A stretch of DNA of 64,000 nucleotides. Origin: Neobacillus niacini NBRC 15566. GTDB taxonomy: Bacteria > Bacillota > Bacilli > Bacillales > Cytobacillaceae. Positions 16,996 through 26,398 of the stretch are shown here, one piece after another. The stretch spans positions 1 through 64,000 of the forward strand of contig NZ_BCVA01000003.1 in NCBI RefSeq assembly GCF_001591505.1, in the 5' to 3' direction. Position 1 is the first letter of the stretch. Each line of letters opens with the position of its first letter. The notes under the pieces were generated by a model, which saw only the letters and a program-made list of their open reading frames with translations, did no database searches and was not told where the DNA came from. Made by a program: the position numbers and the translations under genes.

Positions 16996-17727
16996 TTAAA
17001 TTTCTAATCGTAACCTTAATGCTTTCACGTAATTTCTGCTTACGGAAAGTAATTCCTTCCTGCCTTGAATTTCCAACTGATAGGCACCGTTAAACCACGG
17101 AGACAGCTTGTTCACATACTCCAAATTTACAAGAAAACTTTTATGAATTCTAAAAAATCCAAAGTTTAGTAGTCTGATTTCCAACTCCTTAAGAGGAGTT
17201 TTCGTTTCAAATTCACGACTTTTTGTAATCAGCTTGGTGACTTTATCGTCTTTAAGGATATAAAGAATTTCTTTTGGTTCCAGATAAATGATTTCACCAT
17301 CGACTTCGAGTGCGAGTTTTCCTGGAGCTTTTCCGTTATCCGGTTCGATTAGAGTGGTAAATTTCCTCTTTATGCGGTTTATCGTTTCCTGTAATTGCTC
17401 TTCATCATAGGGCTTTAATAGGTAATCAATTGCGTCATAGCGGAAAGCCTCAGCAGCAAATTGTGGATAGGCAGTGGCGAAAACAACCAAAGGTGCCTTT
17501 TTTAATTCCAAGAGTGCTTTAGCTGCTTTCATTCCATTCATTTTTGGCATTTCTACGTCCAAAAAGACGACATCCGGTTGAAGTTGAATGGCACACAGGA
17601 TGGCAGATTCCCCTGATTCAGCTTCTCCGACAATTTTAATACTGGGGTAGGTAGCTAATAAATGTTTTAATTCATCCCGACTGTAGGGTTCATCATCAAC
17701 AATTAGTGTTCGAACAGGTGTTTCCAT
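16996..17727 (-). CDS. LytTR-family response regulator (BtsR/YpdB-like)
   Basis: A 243-aa cytoplasmic response regulator. The receiver domain (residues 1-120) has Asp11-Asp12, the phospho-acceptor Asp57 in VVFLDVEMPKMNG and a KPYDE lysine near 108. A LytTR DNA-binding domain follows (about 140-240; IYLEPKEILYI, FFRIHKSFLVNLEYV). GGAGGTAAG precedes the ATG, within one base of the kinase stop, so the pair is cotranscribed. By position it should activate cstA downstream. Confidence 0.92.
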   Translation of the reverse strand: METPVRTLIVDDEPYSRDELKHLLATYPSIKIVGEAESGESAILCAIQLQPDVVFLDVEMPKMNGMKAAKALLELKKAPLVVFATAYPQFAAEAFRYDAIDYLLKPYDEEQLQETINRIKRKFTTLIEPDNGKAPGKLALEVDGEIIYLEPKEILYILKDDKVTKLITKSREFETKTPLKELEIRLLNFGFFRIHKSFLVNLEYVNKLSPWFNGAYQLEIQGRKELLSVSRNYVKALRLRLEI

Positions 17728-17728
17728 T

Positions 17729-19465
17729 TTAACTTACCTCCATGCAGGGGACACAGAATTCAATCTCAGTCCCTTTATTTAACTCACTCTTTATATGTAG
17801 ACGTGAAGAATTACCATACATGATGGTCAGCCTGCGGTTAACATTGTAAAGGGCTACTCCATTTCCGGTTTCCGAAAGAATAGGTGATTTGCATATTTGG
17901 CTGGCGCGGTCCTCACTCACACCAATCCCGTTATCTTCTACTTTTACGAGGGTTACTTTGTTTTGTTTTTGTATTGTAATTTTCACCAATCCGTTCCTTT
18001 CCGTATCCTTCATGCCATGTTTAATTGCATTTTCAACGATTGGCTGAAGGGTGAGTGGGGGGATCGTCTCTAGCAGCGCACTATCCTCGATATCATATAT
18101 GACTTTCAATTTATCTTTAAATCTAGCTTCTTCTATAGCCAAATACGCCTTAACATGCTTTAATTCTTGTTCTAGCGTGGTCACGCTTTGAGTCGTGACG
18201 GAAAGATTTTGCCGCAAGAAATGGGACAGAGAAACAAGCAGCTTCCGAGCCTTACCAGGATCGACTCGAATAAGAGAAAGTATCGTATTTAATGTATTAA
18301 ATAGGAAGTGAGGACTAATTTGTGCCTGAAGAGCCTTGATTTCTGCTTCCTTAGCTAATTGATAGGATTTTTCAGCTTCTGCTAGTTCAAGCTGGTTACT
18401 TAAAAGAGAGCTAAGCCCTGTTATTAATTCCATCGTGACGGGTGTAATTTCCTTTTCTGAGCGAAAATAGAACTTTAACGTTCCAATTGTGTCTCCTCGT
18501 TGTTTTAAGGGGGCGATAACAGCAGCACCAAGAAGACAGCCCTTTTCGCGGCAATGAATGGATTCTTGGTTTGCTGTTACGATTTCTCCCTTTTCGATGG
18601 CTTCCATCGTAATTTCGGTTTGGATGGGGCTTTCAGAACGATGATGGTCATGTCCTAGTCCAATGTGAGCCAATATTTCTGATAAATTTGTCATCGCCAC
18701 AGCTCTTGTATTCATTTCATTATGGAGAATATGGCAGACTATTTTTGCGGAATGGGAAGTAAGTCCGTTTCTTAGATAGGAAAGGGTCTTTTCCGCAATT
18801 CTCAATGTTTTTTGTGCCTGCAGGGCACCTGCTTTTTCTTCTTCGTTTATAACACTTTTAATGATAAGCAGAAATAGGGCGCAGCCTAATCCATTTGCTA
18901 AAATCATTGGCAAACCAATGATTTCAACTAATGTCCAAGCCTTTTCAAAAGGGCGGGAAATGAGTATAATAACCAACATTTGCAATGATTCTGCAAGAGC
19001 ACCAATCACAAAAGCAGATCTTAGTTTTACGATTTTATTTTTTCGATAGAAGATTCCTGCCAAGAGTCCCGCGATAATGGTTGCTAAACCACAGGATAAC
19101 CCGGTAAAACCGCCTAGTGTAAAGCGGTGTATACCTGCAATTAAACCTGCACCTAGTCCGATTTTATATCCTCCAAGTAGACCGGCTAATACAACTCCTA
19201 TTACACGGGAATTGGCAATCGCTTCATCGGCATTTAAATTGGAAGTCCAACGGTTTATTTCCAGGCTGTCAGTATTGAGCGTTAATCCAGAATATGTTCC
19301 TATGATTCCGAAAAAACCAAAGAAAAGGATGGCTGTTAATTGCTGCTTGCGATTCAGTTTTTCCTGATAAATCATATCTCGAAAAAACGGAAATCGCGTT
19401 AAAATAAAGGCAATCATCACGAGAATGCCTAATCGTTCCACCATGGTTATTAATAAATTGAACAT
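17729..19465 (-). CDS. LytS-family sensor histidine kinase
   Basis: A 578-aa membrane kinase. The N-terminal 200 residues form a 5TM-5TMR_LYT sensor domain, residues about 225-365 a GAF-like domain with a His/Cys-rich patch (HDHHR, CREKGC), then a His_kinase domain with phospho-acceptor His386 in QISPHFLFNTLN and an ATPase domain (LQPIVENAIKHG, DNGIGV, GNGVALYNVNRRL). AAGGGGG precedes the ATG. In E. coli BtsS of this type binds pyruvate with high affinity; a similar ligand here is inferred. Confidence 0.92.
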   Translation of the reverse strand: MFNLLITMVERLGILVMIAFILTRFPFFRDMIYQEKLNRKQQLTAILFFGFFGIIGTYSGLTLNTDSLEINRWTSNLNADEAIANSRVIGVVLAGLLGGYKIGLGAGLIAGIHRFTLGGFTGLSCGLATIIAGLLAGIFYRKNKIVKLRSAFVIGALAESLQMLVIILISRPFEKAWTLVEIIGLPMILANGLGCALFLLIIKSVINEEEKAGALQAQKTLRIAEKTLSYLRNGLTSHSAKIVCHILHNEMNTRAVAMTNLSEILAHIGLGHDHHRSESPIQTEITMEAIEKGEIVTANQESIHCREKGCLLGAAVIAPLKQRGDTIGTLKFYFRSEKEITPVTMELITGLSSLLSNQLELAEAEKSYQLAKEAEIKALQAQISPHFLFNTLNTILSLIRVDPGKARKLLVSLSHFLRQNLSVTTQSVTTLEQELKHVKAYLAIEEARFKDKLKVIYDIEDSALLETIPPLTLQPIVENAIKHGMKDTERNGLVKITIQKQNKVTLVKVEDNGIGVSEDRASQICKSPILSETGNGVALYNVNRRLTIMYGNSSRLHIKSELNKGTEIEFCVPCMEVS

Positions 19466-19752
19466 GGCAATCCCCCTTAATGGTGACTATTACCAGCTAG
19501 TAAATCTTTCTTATTATTATATCAGTGTTAGGAATATTCGGAATAGTATTTCGGTTTCTCTATTAAAACTCATCGCGATCACCACCGAGGGGTGTAGTCT
19601 TTGTTGATCAAACTCTCAGTTTTTAAATTTCTTCTAGTCCTTCATCCGTTTAGATATGAGAATTTTATTTTTTATTTGTGAAAGAATATTCATTTAATTT
19701 TAAAAATGGTAAACTAGAAAAATATATTTGTGTGAAAGGTGATGCTTAGGAA

Positions 19753-20544
19753 ATGATAAAAGCAATTTTTTTTGATTTAGATGACACACTGCTTTGGGAT
19801 CAAAAAAGTATTCAGGAAGCATTTGTTGCGACTTGTAAAGTAGCAGAGGAACGATATGGAGTAGACGCCACTGTACTAGAAGATGCAGTTCGTGAGGCTG
19901 CTAGAAATTTATACTCTTCTTATGAGACATATTCGTTTACACAAATGATTGGAATTAATCCGTTTGAAGGTTTATGGGGAAATTTTTTAGATGATCATGA
20001 TGATTTTAGAAAAATGAAGGAAATTGTACCTGGCTATCGAAAAGAGGCATGGACAGCAGGACTTAAGGCATTGGGAGTTGATGACCCTGAATTTGGATAT
20101 GAGTTAGCGGAAAGGTTCCCTGAGGAGCGCAGGAATTTACCGTTCGTATATGAGGAAACGTTTCAAATTCTTGATTCATTAAAAGGGAAGTATCAATTGC
20201 TTCTTTTGACAAATGGATCCCCAGATTTGCAGAATACGAAATTATCAATTACGCCTGAACTGGTTCCCTATTTTGACCAGATTGTCATTTCAGGTGCGTA
20301 TGGAAGAGGAAAACCGGATCCTTCGATATTTGGGCATGCATTATCACTGATGGAATTAGAGAAGGAAGAAGTACTAATGGTTGGGGATAACTTAATGACT
20401 GATATTTTGGGTGCCAATAGGGCAGGAATTAAATCCGTTTGGATCAACCGCCACGATAAAGAAAGAAATGAAGTGATTCCAACCTATGAAATCCACCACC
20501 TCGAAGAGCTTTTTCCACTATTAGATGAGTTAAACAAGAAATAG
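19753..20544 (+). CDS. HAD-superfamily phosphatase, YsaA-like
   Basis: A 263-aa cytoplasmic HAD-IA hydrolase. Motif I is [10 protein letters not shown] (catalytic Asp9 and Asp11), motif [11 protein letters not shown], the motif III lysine lies in [13 protein letters not shown], and motif IV is [12 protein letters not shown]. The long helical cap insert (residues about 20-120) resembles B. subtilis YsaA, reported as a phosphoserine phosphatase; that specific activity is inferred. AAAGGTGAT precedes the ATG. It is a single gene with its own terminator. Confidence 0.85.
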   Translation: MIKAIFFDLDDTLLWDQKSIQEAFVATCKVAEERYGVDATVLEDAVREAARNLYSSYETYSFTQMIGINPFEGLWGNFLDDHDDFRKMKEIVPGYRKEAWTAGLKALGVDDPEFGYELAERFPEERRNLPFVYEETFQILDSLKGKYQLLLLTNGSPDLQNTKLSITPELVPYFDQIVISGAYGRGKPDPSIFGHALSLMELEKEEVLMVGDNLMTDILGANRAGIKSVWINRHDKERNEVIPTYEIHHLEELFPLLDELNKK

Positions 20545-20552
20545 AATAATAA

Positions 20553-20599
20553 AAGGCTGTCAAAAGTATACTAGACTTTTGGACAGCCTATTTTTTTTG
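20553..20599 (+). terminator. Terminator of the HAD gene
   Basis: A long stem (AGGCTGTC-AAAGT with ACTTT-GGACAGCCT) is followed by eight T residues. Confidence 0.9.
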
Positions 20600-20625
20600 C
20601 CCGTAAAAGAGGGGGCATTTGATTA

Positions 20626-20750
20626 GGGTAACAATCAGGCGAGAGTGTTACCCAGAAATTTGTAACGATTAATTATGGTAAGAATCATGCTAGGATTGTT
20701 ACGATAAAATCAGGAGCGTTCGATATTGGTAACAATCAAATAAGAATTCA
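20626..20750. repeat. Three degenerate ~51-bp GGTAAC repeats
   Basis: GGTAAC-type units begin at 20627, 20677 and 20728, giving a period of 50-51 bp. The first contains an inverted repeat, GGTAAC ... GTTACC. The gap 20600-20844 otherwise holds no gene. A closely related single unit lies at 52882 and a related array at 39130. Confidence 0.6.
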
Positions 20751-20844
20751 TCTAGTAAAACCGCAAGCTGAATGGTAGAGCCGTGTAAATAATTCCCTCC
20801 TATTCTGGAAATATTATGCCTGAAGAAATTAGGAGGAAATGAAT

Positions 20845-21852
20845 ATGAATAATAACCTCAATCCTATTAAGTTAACGGCAGCTGAATTGTCTTATCTTTG
20901 GACCAGTTATCTTGCAGACAGTATGTCTATCTGCGTTTTGAAGTATTTTTTAGTACATATCGATGACCTTGACATTAAATCCCTTATCAATCAAGCATTA
21001 GAATTATCGCAAAAACATCTTGATTTTATTCGTGAGCTATTTACCCAGGAACAAATTCAGATTCCACAAGGATTTACCGAACGAGATGTAAATTTATTGG
21101 CTAAACGATTATTCTCGGATATTTTTTATCTAAGGTATATTCGGAACATGTCAAAGGGCGGTTTAGTTACCTATGGTAGGGTATTACAAAACGTTTATCG
21201 CAAGGATATTCGTTTTTTCTATGCTGAATGTATGACAGATACCCTTGAATTGGATTCTAAGGCAACGACCATTTTATTAGAAAAAGGGCTCGCTATGCGC
21301 CCTCCTATTATTCCTTATCCACAAAAATTAGAGTTCGTCCATAAACAATCCTTTATCTTAGAGGGATTAGGAAGAAGGGAAGCACTAACGGGAACAGAGG
21401 TTACCAATCTCTATGCAAATGTTCTGACCAATCGCCTAGGTGTCGCAATCACAACTGCTTTTAGCCAAGTCGCGAAATCCGATAAGGTCCGAAAATATTT
21501 CTTGAGAGGAAAAGAAGTTTCATTGAAGCATATAAAAGTCTTAAGCAGCTATTTGGAAATGGACTCACTAGGATTTCCGATTGCGTTCGAACAAGAAGTG
21601 ACAGACTCTATGGAATCCCCATTTTCAGATAAATTAATGATGTTTCACTTTAATCTCATGATATATGCTGGGGTAGGTAACTATGGGATTGCGGTTTCCG
21701 AAAGTCAGAGAACCGATTTAGTTGTGGATTATACACGATTTAATATGGAGGTTCTGAAACTATCTGAAGATGGAGCCAATCTTATGATTGAAAATGAATG
21801 GTTAGAGCAGCCGCCTTTAGCTGCAAATCGGAGAGATTTGTCAAAGGGGTAG
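20845..21852 (+). CDS. DUF3231 protein with two tandem domains
   Basis: A 335-aa soluble, mainly helical protein made of two DUF3231 repeats of about 165 residues each (first starts at LTAAELSYLW, second at LTGTEVTNLYAN). This ferritin-like family is common in Bacillus and often linked to sporulation or to coat-type proteins, without a defined role. I chose ATG at 20845, eight bases after AGGAGG; ATG at 20839 is only two bases away from it. Monocistronic, between a repeat region and a bidirectional terminator. Confidence 0.85.
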   Translation: MNNNLNPIKLTAAELSYLWTSYLADSMSICVLKYFLVHIDDLDIKSLINQALELSQKHLDFIRELFTQEQIQIPQGFTERDVNLLAKRLFSDIFYLRYIRNMSKGGLVTYGRVLQNVYRKDIRFFYAECMTDTLELDSKATTILLEKGLAMRPPIIPYPQKLEFVHKQSFILEGLGRREALTGTEVTNLYANVLTNRLGVAITTAFSQVAKSDKVRKYFLRGKEVSLKHIKVLSSYLEMDSLGFPIAFEQEVTDSMESPFSDKLMMFHFNLMIYAGVGNYGIAVSESQRTDLVVDYTRFNMEVLKLSEDGANLMIENEWLEQPPLAANRRDLSKG

Positions 21853-21879
21853 TGGAGGATTTTCCTATATTTAAAAAAT

Positions 21880-21917
21880 AAAAGAAGGCATGCCGCAGCG
21901 GGCATGCCTTCTTTATC
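21880..21917. terminator. Bidirectional terminator between DUF3231 gene and yabR
   Basis: A perfect 14-bp stem (AAAGAAGGCATGCC) with a 5-base loop, flanked by A-rich and T-rich sequence on the two sides. Confidence 0.85.
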
Positions 21918-21922
21918 TATAA

Positions 21923-22375
21923 TTATCCGCGTCTTCCGCCTCTGCCGCCACGTTTGGTTTCGGTGTTGCGTTTTAAGCTGGATAAGTTTTCTTCACTAGC
22001 TTTTAAGAATTTAGCCATTTTATCTTCAAAGTTCTCTTTTGGCTTAAAATTGCCGCCTTTTGAACGGAAGTCTTTTGATTGCCTGTTATCTCTTCCTTGG
22101 CGTTGTGGGCGCTGGGAATAAGAAGAAGTTTGACCTTCTGGCTTATCAATAGCTTTTTTAATGGACAAGGCAGTTTTACCGTCTTTCTCACTAATTACCT
22201 TAACTTCAACTTGATCTCCTACTTTTAGATGATCATTCACGTCTTTAACATAGCTATCAGCTACTTCACTGATGTGCACAAGACCAGTTGTGCCACCTGG
22301 TAATTCTACAAACGCTCCAAAATTAGTAATACCCGTTACTTTACCTTGTACTTTGCTGCCTACTTCGATCGACAA
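21923..22375 (-). CDS. yabR: S1-domain RNA-binding protein YabR
   Basis: A 150-aa cytoplasmic protein with an N-terminal S1 RNA-binding domain (residues 1-75: GKVTGITNFGAFVELP, GLVHISEVAD, VKVISEKDGKTALSIKKA), then a basic Q/R/G-rich linker, and the conserved YabR tail FEDKMAKFLKASEENLSSL ending in RGGRGGRRG. B. subtilis YabR is 128 aa; the extra length is in the linker. The start is TTG at 22375 after GGGGGAA. In B. subtilis it lies next to divIC; that neighbour is absent here. Confidence 0.92.
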   Translation of the reverse strand: MSIEVGSKVQGKVTGITNFGAFVELPGGTTGLVHISEVADSYVKDVNDHLKVGDQVEVKVISEKDGKTALSIKKAIDKPEGQTSSYSQRPQRQGRDNRQSKDFRSKGGNFKPKENFEDKMAKFLKASEENLSSLKRNTETKRGGRGGRRG

Positions 22376-22523
22376 AAAGAGTTCCCCCTAAATAATGTTT
22401 TCAACACTTAATTATACACGGTCAATTAGACAATTTCAAGCTGTTATCTATATTGATTTACTTCATTTAAAAGTTTTTGGAAATATTTATGGTGATTCCT
22501 AATTATAAGGCAGTAAATATGAA

Positions 22524-22568
22524 AAAGGTCCAATGACAGGATAACATCCTATCGATTGGACCTTATTT
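22524..22568. terminator. Terminator of the guanylate kinase-like gene
   Basis: A branched stem (AAGGTCCAAT with ATTGGACCTT, plus an inner AGGAT/ATCCT) is flanked by T-runs on both strands, so it can act in both directions. Confidence 0.8.
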
Positions 22569-22569
22569 T

Positions 22570-23160
22570 TTAGTAATCTGTGACAATTCGATTTCGATCG
22601 AGAAAAGCTTCAATAACTTCACTCACTTGATAGGAAACCTGTGGGGAGTCATAGTTTTCAAATATATGTTCACATTGATTTTTATATGCCAGGGTTTCAT
22701 CATAGTGTGCTAAGTGTCTTTGAATATCTTCTTCTTTATCATTACGAGCCTTATGTCTTTCAATAACCGTATCACGGTCAGCAAAAACAAAAAAGCGCAT
22801 AACTTTGTCACCATACATGTTTTTTAATTTTTCAGTACCTTCTGGATTTAACGTTAAATAGACAAGATTATGATTTTCAAATGCCTTAACAATATCCTCT
22901 TCACGGATTCCATAATGAATTCCATCGATTTCAACGATCTCAAGAAATTCTTCGTTGTCTTTCAGCTTGTTGAAATTTTCTTCCGAAACAAAATGGTAGT
23001 CTACGCCATCTTGCTCGTAATGACGGGGAGGACGAGTCGTGTAAGAGAGGACAGTTTCCATATCAAACGCGGTTGCGACCATCTTAGCAATCGTTTTTCT
23101 CCCTGAGCCATCGGGTCCAGTGTAAATGAATAACTTTTCCTTATCTTTAATTTTATACAT
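22570..23160 (-). CDS. Guanylate kinase paralogue with altered P-loop
   Basis: A 196-aa protein of the guanylate kinase fold. GMP-binding features are present (SYTTRPPRHYEQDGVDYHFV, FLEIVEIDGIHYGI). The P-loop reads GPDGSGRKT (residues 15-23), where the usual GxGKG(S/T) lysine is Arg21 followed by lysine. The canonical housekeeping gene gmk is normally elsewhere, so this is a second copy whose phosphotransfer activity is uncertain. AGGAGGTAATCT precedes the ATG. Confidence 0.8.
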   Translation of the reverse strand: MYKIKDKEKLFIYTGPDGSGRKTIAKMVATAFDMETVLSYTTRPPRHYEQDGVDYHFVSEENFNKLKDNEEFLEIVEIDGIHYGIREEDIVKAFENHNLVYLTLNPEGTEKLKNMYGDKVMRFFVFADRDTVIERHKARNDKEEDIQRHLAHYDETLAYKNQCEHIFENYDSPQVSYQVSEVIEAFLDRNRIVTDY

Positions 23161-23530
23161 AGATTACCTCCTAATAAAAAAGATTTTTAGTAAATAAAAA
23201 AAGAGATCCACTGATGTATGAAGTTGCTGTCCAGTGAGTGATTCGTAATATCCTTATAACAGGATATTACTATTATAACAGATTCTGACGAAAATTTGGA
23301 CTTTTCTGTTTTTTAATTCTAGTATCTCACTATAACTATCAGACAGCTTCTAAATCTACTGTACATTTTCTCTATGATGTTGTAAAGCTGTTGTGCAGGA
23401 GAGTATTAAAATAAAAGTCGAATTATCTAGCTTTTCAAGTATAATGAACATATTCAGATTTTGCATATGATATTTCTCACAGAGAAATCCTATAGAGAAG
23501 TTGGATAATAATAAAAAATGGGGTTGCCGC
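23161..23530. promoter_or_regulatory. Divergent promoter region of guanylate kinase paralogue and dbpA
   Basis: This 370-bp stretch holds no gene with a ribosome binding site. An imperfect hairpin (GTAATATCC/GGATATTAC) lies at 23247-23271 on the kinase side. A good -10 TATAAT lies at 23440-23445 on the helicase side, with only a weak -35 before it. Confidence 0.45.
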
Positions 23531-24976
23531 ATGAGTGAAAAAAAGTTTGAGGATTATTCGTTAAGCGATGAAATAAGAAGGGCGCTTACGGTGCTTAAAT
23601 ACGAAAGTCCCACTGAAGTACAAACAGAAGTGATACCAAAGGCTATGGAGAGTCAGGATTTGGTTGTAAAATCGCAAACAGGCAGCGGCAAGACAGCAGC
23701 CTTTGCGATACCGATTTGCGAGATGATGGAATGGGAAGAGAAAAAGCCACAGGCTTTAATCCTTACACCGACTCGTGAACTTGCGGTTCAGGTTCGTGAA
23801 GATGTAACGAATATTGGTAGATTTAAACGAATCAAAGCAGTGGCGGTCTATGGAAAAGAACCATTCTCGAAACAAAAAGAAGAATTGAACCAAAAGACAC
23901 ATGTGGTCGTTGGTACACCTGGCCGAACGATGGACCACATCGAAAGGGGAACGCTCCAATTAGATAAAGTAAAATATCTAATCATTGATGAGGCGGACGA
24001 AATGTTAAATATGGGGTTTATTGACGAAGTTGAAGCTATCATTAAAGAACTCCCAGAGAACCGGGTAACAATGGTCTTTTCAGCAACCCTGCCAAAGGAT
24101 GTTGAAAACCTTTGCCATCAATATATGAAAGATCCAATTCATATTGAGATCGCCTCTACAGGTGTTACAACGAATACGATTGAACACAGTGTTATCGAAG
24201 TGAAGGAAGAAGATAAGATTTCACTGTTGAAAGATGTAACAGTAGTTGAAAATCCAGAAAGTTGTATCATTTTTTGCCGTACAAAAGAAAATGTAGAAAA
24301 TGTCTATGCGGAATTGGACAAAGCCAATTATTCCTGTGAAAGATTACATGGCGGCCTGGAACAAGAGGATAGGTTTGCTGTCATGGACGGATTTAAAGTG
24401 GGGAATTTCCGTTATTTAGTGGCAACGGATGTGGCTGCAAGGGGAATTGATATTGATAATGTGACGCTCATTATTAATTATGATGTTCCGATGGAAAAAG
24501 AGAGCTATGTTCACCGAACAGGTAGAACTGGTCGAGCTGGGAACAAAGGAAAAGCGATTACTTTCGCAACACCATTTGAAGGGAAGTTCCTAAAAGCAAT
24601 TGAAAGATATATTGGCTTTGAAATTCCTCCAATGGACGCTCCTTCCGAGGATGAGGTGTTGAGTGGAAAAGCGGCATTTGAAGAAAAACGAAGCGGGCGA
24701 AGGGTAGTTAGAAATAATAAGACAGCTCGAATTAACAAGGACATTACCAAGCTCCACTTTAGCGGCGGTAAAAAGAAGAAGCTTCGAGCAGTCGACTTTG
24801 TTGGGACCATTTCCAATATTCCAGGTGTTTCAGCAGACGATATTGGCATTATTACCATCCAAGACAACTTATCTTATGTTGACATACTAAATGGCAAAGG
24901 CTCATTAGTGCTGCAAGCCATGGAACACACAACGGTAAAAGGCAAGAAATTGAAAGTGAGTAAAGCGTTAAAATAA
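23531..24976 (+). CDS. dbpA: ATP-dependent RNA helicase DbpA/YxiN
   Basis: A 481-aa DEAD-box helicase that acts on 23S rRNA hairpin 92 in 50S assembly. The motifs are all present: Q motif (YESPTEVQ), I (SQTGSGKT), Ia (PTRELAVQ), II (DEAD), III (SAT), V and VI ([10 protein letters not shown]). The C-terminal 75 residues are the DbpA RNA-recognition domain ([23 protein letters not shown]). I chose ATG at 23531 by homology; no clear Shine-Dalgarno is visible, and TTG at 23501 with AGAGAAG before it is the alternative. Confidence 0.93.
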   Translation: MSEKKFEDYSLSDEIRRALTVLKYESPTEVQTEVIPKAMESQDLVVKSQTGSGKTAAFAIPICEMMEWEEKKPQALILTPTRELAVQVREDVTNIGRFKRIKAVAVYGKEPFSKQKEELNQKTHVVVGTPGRTMDHIERGTLQLDKVKYLIIDEADEMLNMGFIDEVEAIIKELPENRVTMVFSATLPKDVENLCHQYMKDPIHIEIASTGVTTNTIEHSVIEVKEEDKISLLKDVTVVENPESCIIFCRTKENVENVYAELDKANYSCERLHGGLEQEDRFAVMDGFKVGNFRYLVATDVAARGIDIDNVTLIINYDVPMEKESYVHRTGRTGRAGNKGKAITFATPFEGKFLKAIERYIGFEIPPMDAPSEDEVLSGKAAFEEKRSGRRVVRNNKTARINKDITKLHFSGGKKKKLRAVDFVGTISNIPGVSADDIGIITIQDNLSYVDILNGKGSLVLQAMEHTTVKGKKLKVSKALK

Positions 24977-24983
24977 TCTGAAC

Positions 24984-25026
24984 AAATAAGGACGATTAAA
25001 TATACAATAATCGTCCTTATTTTTAT
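24984..25026 (+). terminator. Terminator of dbpA
   Basis: A 14-bp stem (AAATAAGGACGATT and complement) with a 10-base loop, then TTTTT. Confidence 0.9.
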
Positions 25027-25050
25027 AATGAACAGAGAGGAATCATCCCA

Positions 25051-25242
25051 ATGAAATATTTTAAATCACAAATGAAGCAGTTAGTAAAAGACAACAAGGA
25101 ATTGCAGCAGCACTTAAAGGAATTGATCAATGAACATGAGCTTGAAAAAAACTATGCTCTTAAGGCTTTGTACCATTCAGAAGTGGCTGATGGCGGAAAA
25201 TATCAGGCTGCCTATCAGGCACTTGACGTGCCGAAAGTTTGA
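25051..25242 (+). CDS. Small 63-aa helical protein of unknown function
   Basis: A hydrophilic, probably coiled protein (QLVKDNKELQQHLKELINE) with no cysteines, membrane segment or signal. GAGAGGAA lies at good distance before the ATG, and the gene sits between a terminator and the dehydrogenase, whose start is 22 bp after its stop. I do not recognise the family. Operon position suggests coexpression with the dehydrogenase. Confidence 0.7.
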   Translation: MKYFKSQMKQLVKDNKELQQHLKELINEHELEKNYALKALYHSEVADGGKYQAAYQALDVPKV

Positions 25243-25264
25243 GCTTTTTAGGAGAGGGAAAGAA

Positions 25265-26197
25265 TTGAATATAAAGAATATTTTACTTGTCAGTCCAATG
25301 TATAGAGAACTACAAGCGTTAATTGAAAAGGAAGCCCCGCATAAGAGTTTCCGTTTTATGCCGGAGAAAGAGCTTTCACAGGACGATTTAAGCTGGGCGG
25401 ACGCACTGGTCTCTTTTAATCTGAAAACGGAATATGATTACAGCACTGTGAAATGGGTTCACTCGTTGGGCGCAGGCGTTGACCGTTTTTTACATAAGAA
25501 AGATTGGAGTCAAGAGGTACTATTAACAAGAACCATTTGTTCTTTTGGACAAAGAATTTCAGAATATTGCTTGAGCTATATCCTAAAAGATTTACAGCTC
25601 CATGACCGTTTTCAAGAGCAACAGCGGCAAAAAATTTGGGTTCAGTCGACCCCGAAATTAATACGAGAACAAAAAGTTCTTGTTTATGGAACAGGTGAAA
25701 TCGGTCAAAGGATTGCGGAGGTTTTTTCTGGATTAGGAGTAAACGTTTACGGGGTATCTTTAGGCGGGAAGGAAAAAGCCGGTTTTACTAAGGTTATGAC
25801 TCTTGATACTCATTTTTCTGTTTTAAATGAAATGAATTATGTGATTAATACATTGCCTTTAACGGACAAAACAGAAAAATTATTTGACGATGCCATCTTT
25901 AGTGGACTTTCTAATGCAGGATTTATTAATGTAGGGAGAGGTGCTTCAGTAGACGATAATGCCTTACTTCAGGCTTTAACCACTAACAAAATTAGATTTG
26001 CTATACTTGATGTATTCGAACAGGAGCCGCTTGCAGATAGCAATCCGTTATGGGATCATCCAAGGGTTCAAATAACTCCACATATCTCTGCCATAACGAC
26101 TCCGAGTGAGGGGGCTGCTTGTTTTCTTAAAACACTTAAAAATATTGACGATAACAGGCTGCTTGCCAATAAAGTTAATACAAACAAAGGTTATTAG
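25265..26197 (+). CDS. D-2-hydroxyacid dehydrogenase family protein
   Basis: A 310-aa NAD(P)-dependent dehydrogenase. The Rossmann motif is GTGEIGQRIAEVFSG near residue 137; further landmarks are NTLPLTDKTEKLF, GRGASVDDNALL (the usual NVGRG active-site arginine region), DVFEQEPL and the catalytic histidine in ITPHISA. TTG at 25265 follows AGGAGAGGGA; a longer frame from 25130 overlaps the 63-aa gene and lacks a ribosome binding site. The substrate is not evident; glyoxylate/hydroxypyruvate or a branched 2-oxoacid are typical. Confidence 0.87.
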   Translation: MNIKNILLVSPMYRELQALIEKEAPHKSFRFMPEKELSQDDLSWADALVSFNLKTEYDYSTVKWVHSLGAGVDRFLHKKDWSQEVLLTRTICSFGQRISEYCLSYILKDLQLHDRFQEQQRQKIWVQSTPKLIREQKVLVYGTGEIGQRIAEVFSGLGVNVYGVSLGGKEKAGFTKVMTLDTHFSVLNEMNYVINTLPLTDKTEKLFDDAIFSGLSNAGFINVGRGASVDDNALLQALTTNKIRFAILDVFEQEPLADSNPLWDHPRVQITPHISAITTPSEGAACFLKTLKNIDDNRLLANKVNTNKGY

Positions 26198-26212
26198 CAT
26201 AGAATTCATCCA

Positions 26213-26236
26213 AAACCCTGCGAAAGGGTTTTTTTT
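26213..26236 (+). terminator. Terminator of the dehydrogenase gene
   Basis: A 7-bp stem (AAACCCT/AGGGTTT) with a 4-base loop and nine T residues. Confidence 0.85.
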
Positions 26237-26340
26237 AGATTTTCTTACACGCTTCACAATGGTAACGCTTTAAAAATAGTAAAGAAATGTTCACATGTGA
26301 TGGAGTGAAAATGCGGTAAAATGAACATGTATCATATTTA

Positions 26341-26356
26341 TGTGAAATAATTCACA
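26341..26356 (+). promoter_or_regulatory. Perfect Fnr/CRP-type palindrome
   Basis: TGTGAAATAATTCACA is an exact TGTGA-N6-TCACA match, the form used by Fnr in Bacillus. A second perfect palindrome, TCACATGTGA, lies 50 bp upstream at 26291-26300. Both precede the DUF3147 pair. The palindrome is only about 43 bp before the ATG, which is close for an activator site, so repression is also possible. Confidence 0.5.
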
Positions 26357-26398
26357 ATAAATCATTTGGTCTTTCAAAAATAACAGGGGTGAATCACC

